Assembly: GCA_945788655.1 (NCBI GenBank)
Contig: CALZMV010000059.1
Coordinates: forward strand, 1 to 7,747
Length of the DNA stretch: 7,747 nucleotides
DNA from: an uncultured Clostridia bacterium
Lineage (GTDB): Bacteria > Bacillota > Clostridia > Peptostreptococcales > Anaerovoracaceae
Reading direction: 5' to 3'
Of this stretch, positions 6,357-7,747 are shown piece after piece. Each line of letters begins with the position of its first letter. Position 1 is the first letter of the stretch. The position numbers and the translations under genes were made by a program. The notes under the pieces are model-generated. The model saw nothing but the letters and a program-made list of their open reading frames with translations, had not been told where the DNA came from and ran no database searches.

Positions 6357-7747
6357 TTATTCTTCATATCCTAAATGAACTATGAGACCGCCTGCAAAGT
6401 TGTCAGCTGTCTTATTTGTAACATAAGCAGCTATTAGAGGCAGTTCAGGATATTTCTGACTTACAAGGGAACACATGGAATATTCCGGAATAGTTTCAAC
6501 AGGTAAATCTGTTGTTTTGAACTTTTTATATGATTCAGTGAACTTTATTGCAAGATCTTGTCCCTGCTTATTGACATTATAGGAAGGATTGGTTAATGTC
6601 TGGGCAAAATTGATATCTGTTAATGAGCAAATCGTCTGATATGCTTCTGTAATTTCATTAAGCAGAGCCTCTGAACTTGAGCCTGCCATAAATTTTATTT
6701 TTATCTTCTGATTTACTGAGCTTATGAATCTTATGCTTGTAAAAGCTGCATCAGTTGAACTTTCATCCTCATTGTCATATTTTCCGTTTGGAGCAGTATA
6801 AATAAGGCTGACCAGACTCTCCGTGTCGTCGGTGGTAAACACACGTGCAGGCATCTCCACTTCTTCATATGTGTATGTTGCCTGAGGATATTTGTCACTA
6901 TATTTATCATTAAATGATTCAATAGCGTTATCTAATCTTGTCATTACCTTTGTTTTAGAATCTTCATTTACAACTATGGTAATAGAAGCTTCTGTAACTG
7001 TAGCAGCGCTTTCCAGGCTTCCACCACTAAAATCCGCCAGTTCAAAGAGAACGGATTTTGATTTAAATGTTGCAAGAAGGTTACCGAGCTGTTTTATCGG
7101 ATTAGGATATGATGCAGTTTTTTCGGTTATTTTTTCTGCAGGCATACCTGAAATTGTAACCTTAAACGCTTTATCATAAGATGGTTCTACCATGGAAATA
7201 TCTCTTGTAAATTCGTACTCTGATACAGCACCCGTAACATTGGCGATCTTAGAAGTGCTATCGTTTCCTAAATAGATAATCTGAGTGTTTTCGGTAAAAT
7301 AATCTGAAGAAAGTTTATCTACAGCTGAAGAATCACCGTTTTCTTCGGAAACAAATATAATTTTGTATTCTCCATGAGGCTTGTCATTCTTTGCAACTGT
7401 AAGGGCGCAAACGATACTGTTTTTGTATGATTGAATGCATGAATAATCGTATCCGCACAAGATTACTACTGGATTTCTGTCTTCAAGACCTTCAGTTGCA
7501 CTAAAAGAATATATTATATTGCTGTTTTTGTCTTTCTTTACATCAATTCCCTTGTTTTCAGCCCAGTTTACCAGATACTTTGTTACTGTAGACTGATTTG
7601 TCATCTGAGATGTTGAGTCTAAGAAGTCTGTTTCATAAGCAATTACACGGTTTTCGATAATTTCGTCTAGAGAAGGCTCTTTGTCTCCTGCGAAAAAGAA
7701 AGTGAATAGTAGCAGTACAATTATGATAATTGCTATAATTGCTACCG
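6357..7747 (-). CDS. Membrane-anchored M20 dipeptidase-like protein, probable pseudoenzyme (5' end outside the window)
   Basis: The frame has an ATG at 7604 but stays open to the window edge, giving 47 more residues: a strongly hydrophobic stretch of about 18 residues (7689-7745 region), then AGDKEPSLDEI. The true start is therefore outside, and the protein is probably anchored with most of its at least 462 residues outside the cell. There is no lipobox cysteine. Counting from the 7604 Met, the pattern follows PepD-type M20 dipeptidases: N-terminal helix, VVILCGYDYS at 46-55, KNSIVCAL at 61-68, FVSEENG at 84-90, a central lid-like segment (about 144-270), and a C-terminal part with PEYSMCSLVSQKYPELPLI at 373-391. 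Against this remembered family pattern, the GHMD metal motif is GYDY, the bridging Asp is K61, and the lid HSG and final AHSP are missing; only E87-E88 remain. Catalysis is unlikely. The family call is moderately sure; the function is unknown. Confidence 0.65.
   Translation of the reverse strand, partial: VAIIAIIIIVLLLFTFFFAGDKEPSLDEIIENRVIAYETDFLDSTSQMTNQSTVTKYLVNWAENKGIDVKKDKNSNIIYSFSATEGLEDRNPVVILCGYDYSCIQSYKNSIVCALTVAKNDKPHGEYKIIFVSEENGDSSAVDKLSSDYFTENTQIIYLGNDSTSKIANVTGAVSEYEFTRDISMVEPSYDKAFKVTISGMPAEKITEKTASYPNPIKQLGNLLATFKSKSVLFELADFSGGSLESAATVTEASITIVVNEDSKTKVMTRLDNAIESFNDKYSDKYPQATYTYEEVEMPARVFTTDDTESLVSLIYTAPNGKYDNEDESSTDAAFTSIRFISSVNQKIKIKFMAGSSSEALLNEITEAYQTICSLTDINFAQTLTNPSYNVNKQGQDLAIKFTESYKKFKTTDLPVETIPEYSMCSLVSQKYPELPLIAAYVTNKTADNFAGGLIVHLGYEE

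Noticed and set aside
6892..7179. A 95-codon open frame on the + strand.
   Set aside because: It lies wholly within and antisense to the M20-like gene, has no ribosome binding site or recognisable motif, and the opposite strand gives a coherent protein.

Overview
The window looks like chromosomal DNA of a low-GC anaerobic Firmicute, most likely a member of the Clostridia. The DNA is AT-rich by eye, the genes are tightly packed with AGGAGG-type ribosome binding sites, and there is a KamA-family radical SAM enzyme and a clostridial-style folate operon. I see no rRNA, tRNA, CRISPR array, insertion sequence or prophage sign. No stretch longer than 300 bases lacks a gene.

Left part (1-2798, + strand): the end of a folate operon, in the order folC (last 33 codons only), folE, an HD-domain hydrolase gene, folP and a folB-folK fusion. 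Gaps are 2 to 8 bases. Together these genes cover GTP to 7,8-dihydroneopterin triphosphate (FolE), dihydroneopterin to 6-hydroxymethyl-dihydropterin and its pyrophosphate (FolB-FolK), condensation with p-aminobenzoate (FolP) and addition of glutamate (FolC). The removal of phosphates from dihydroneopterin triphosphate has no recognisable Nudix gene here. The HD-domain protein sits where that step belongs and is a natural candidate for it.

Middle part (2799-6275, + strand): an 83-base gap with a perfect 8-bp inverted repeat and a plausible -10 element, followed by two genes 28 bases apart. The first is a KamA-like radical SAM/PLP aminomutase that lacks the acidic residues by which lysine 2,3-aminomutase reads the lysine side chain. 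The second is a 756-residue fusion of a complete MetA homoserine O-acyltransferase (probably acetyl-CoA-using) with a complete aspartokinase bearing ACT domains. It joins the entry step of the aspartate pathway to the first committed step of the methionine branch in one polypeptide. A strong hairpin with a T-tract ends this unit.

Right part (6357 to the window edge, - strand): a convergent gene sharing that terminator. Its reading frame stays open to the window edge, beyond the first in-frame ATG at 7604, and encodes a hydrophobic membrane anchor there, so the true start lies outside. The rest resembles an M20-family dipeptidase (PepD type) in overall pattern but seems to have lost most metal ligands, suggesting a membrane-anchored pseudoenzyme.

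The most unusual items are the MetA-aspartokinase fusion, the HD protein in the folate operon, the divergent aminomutase and the apparently dead surface peptidase homologue. All family calls rest on reading motifs from memory; no search was run.
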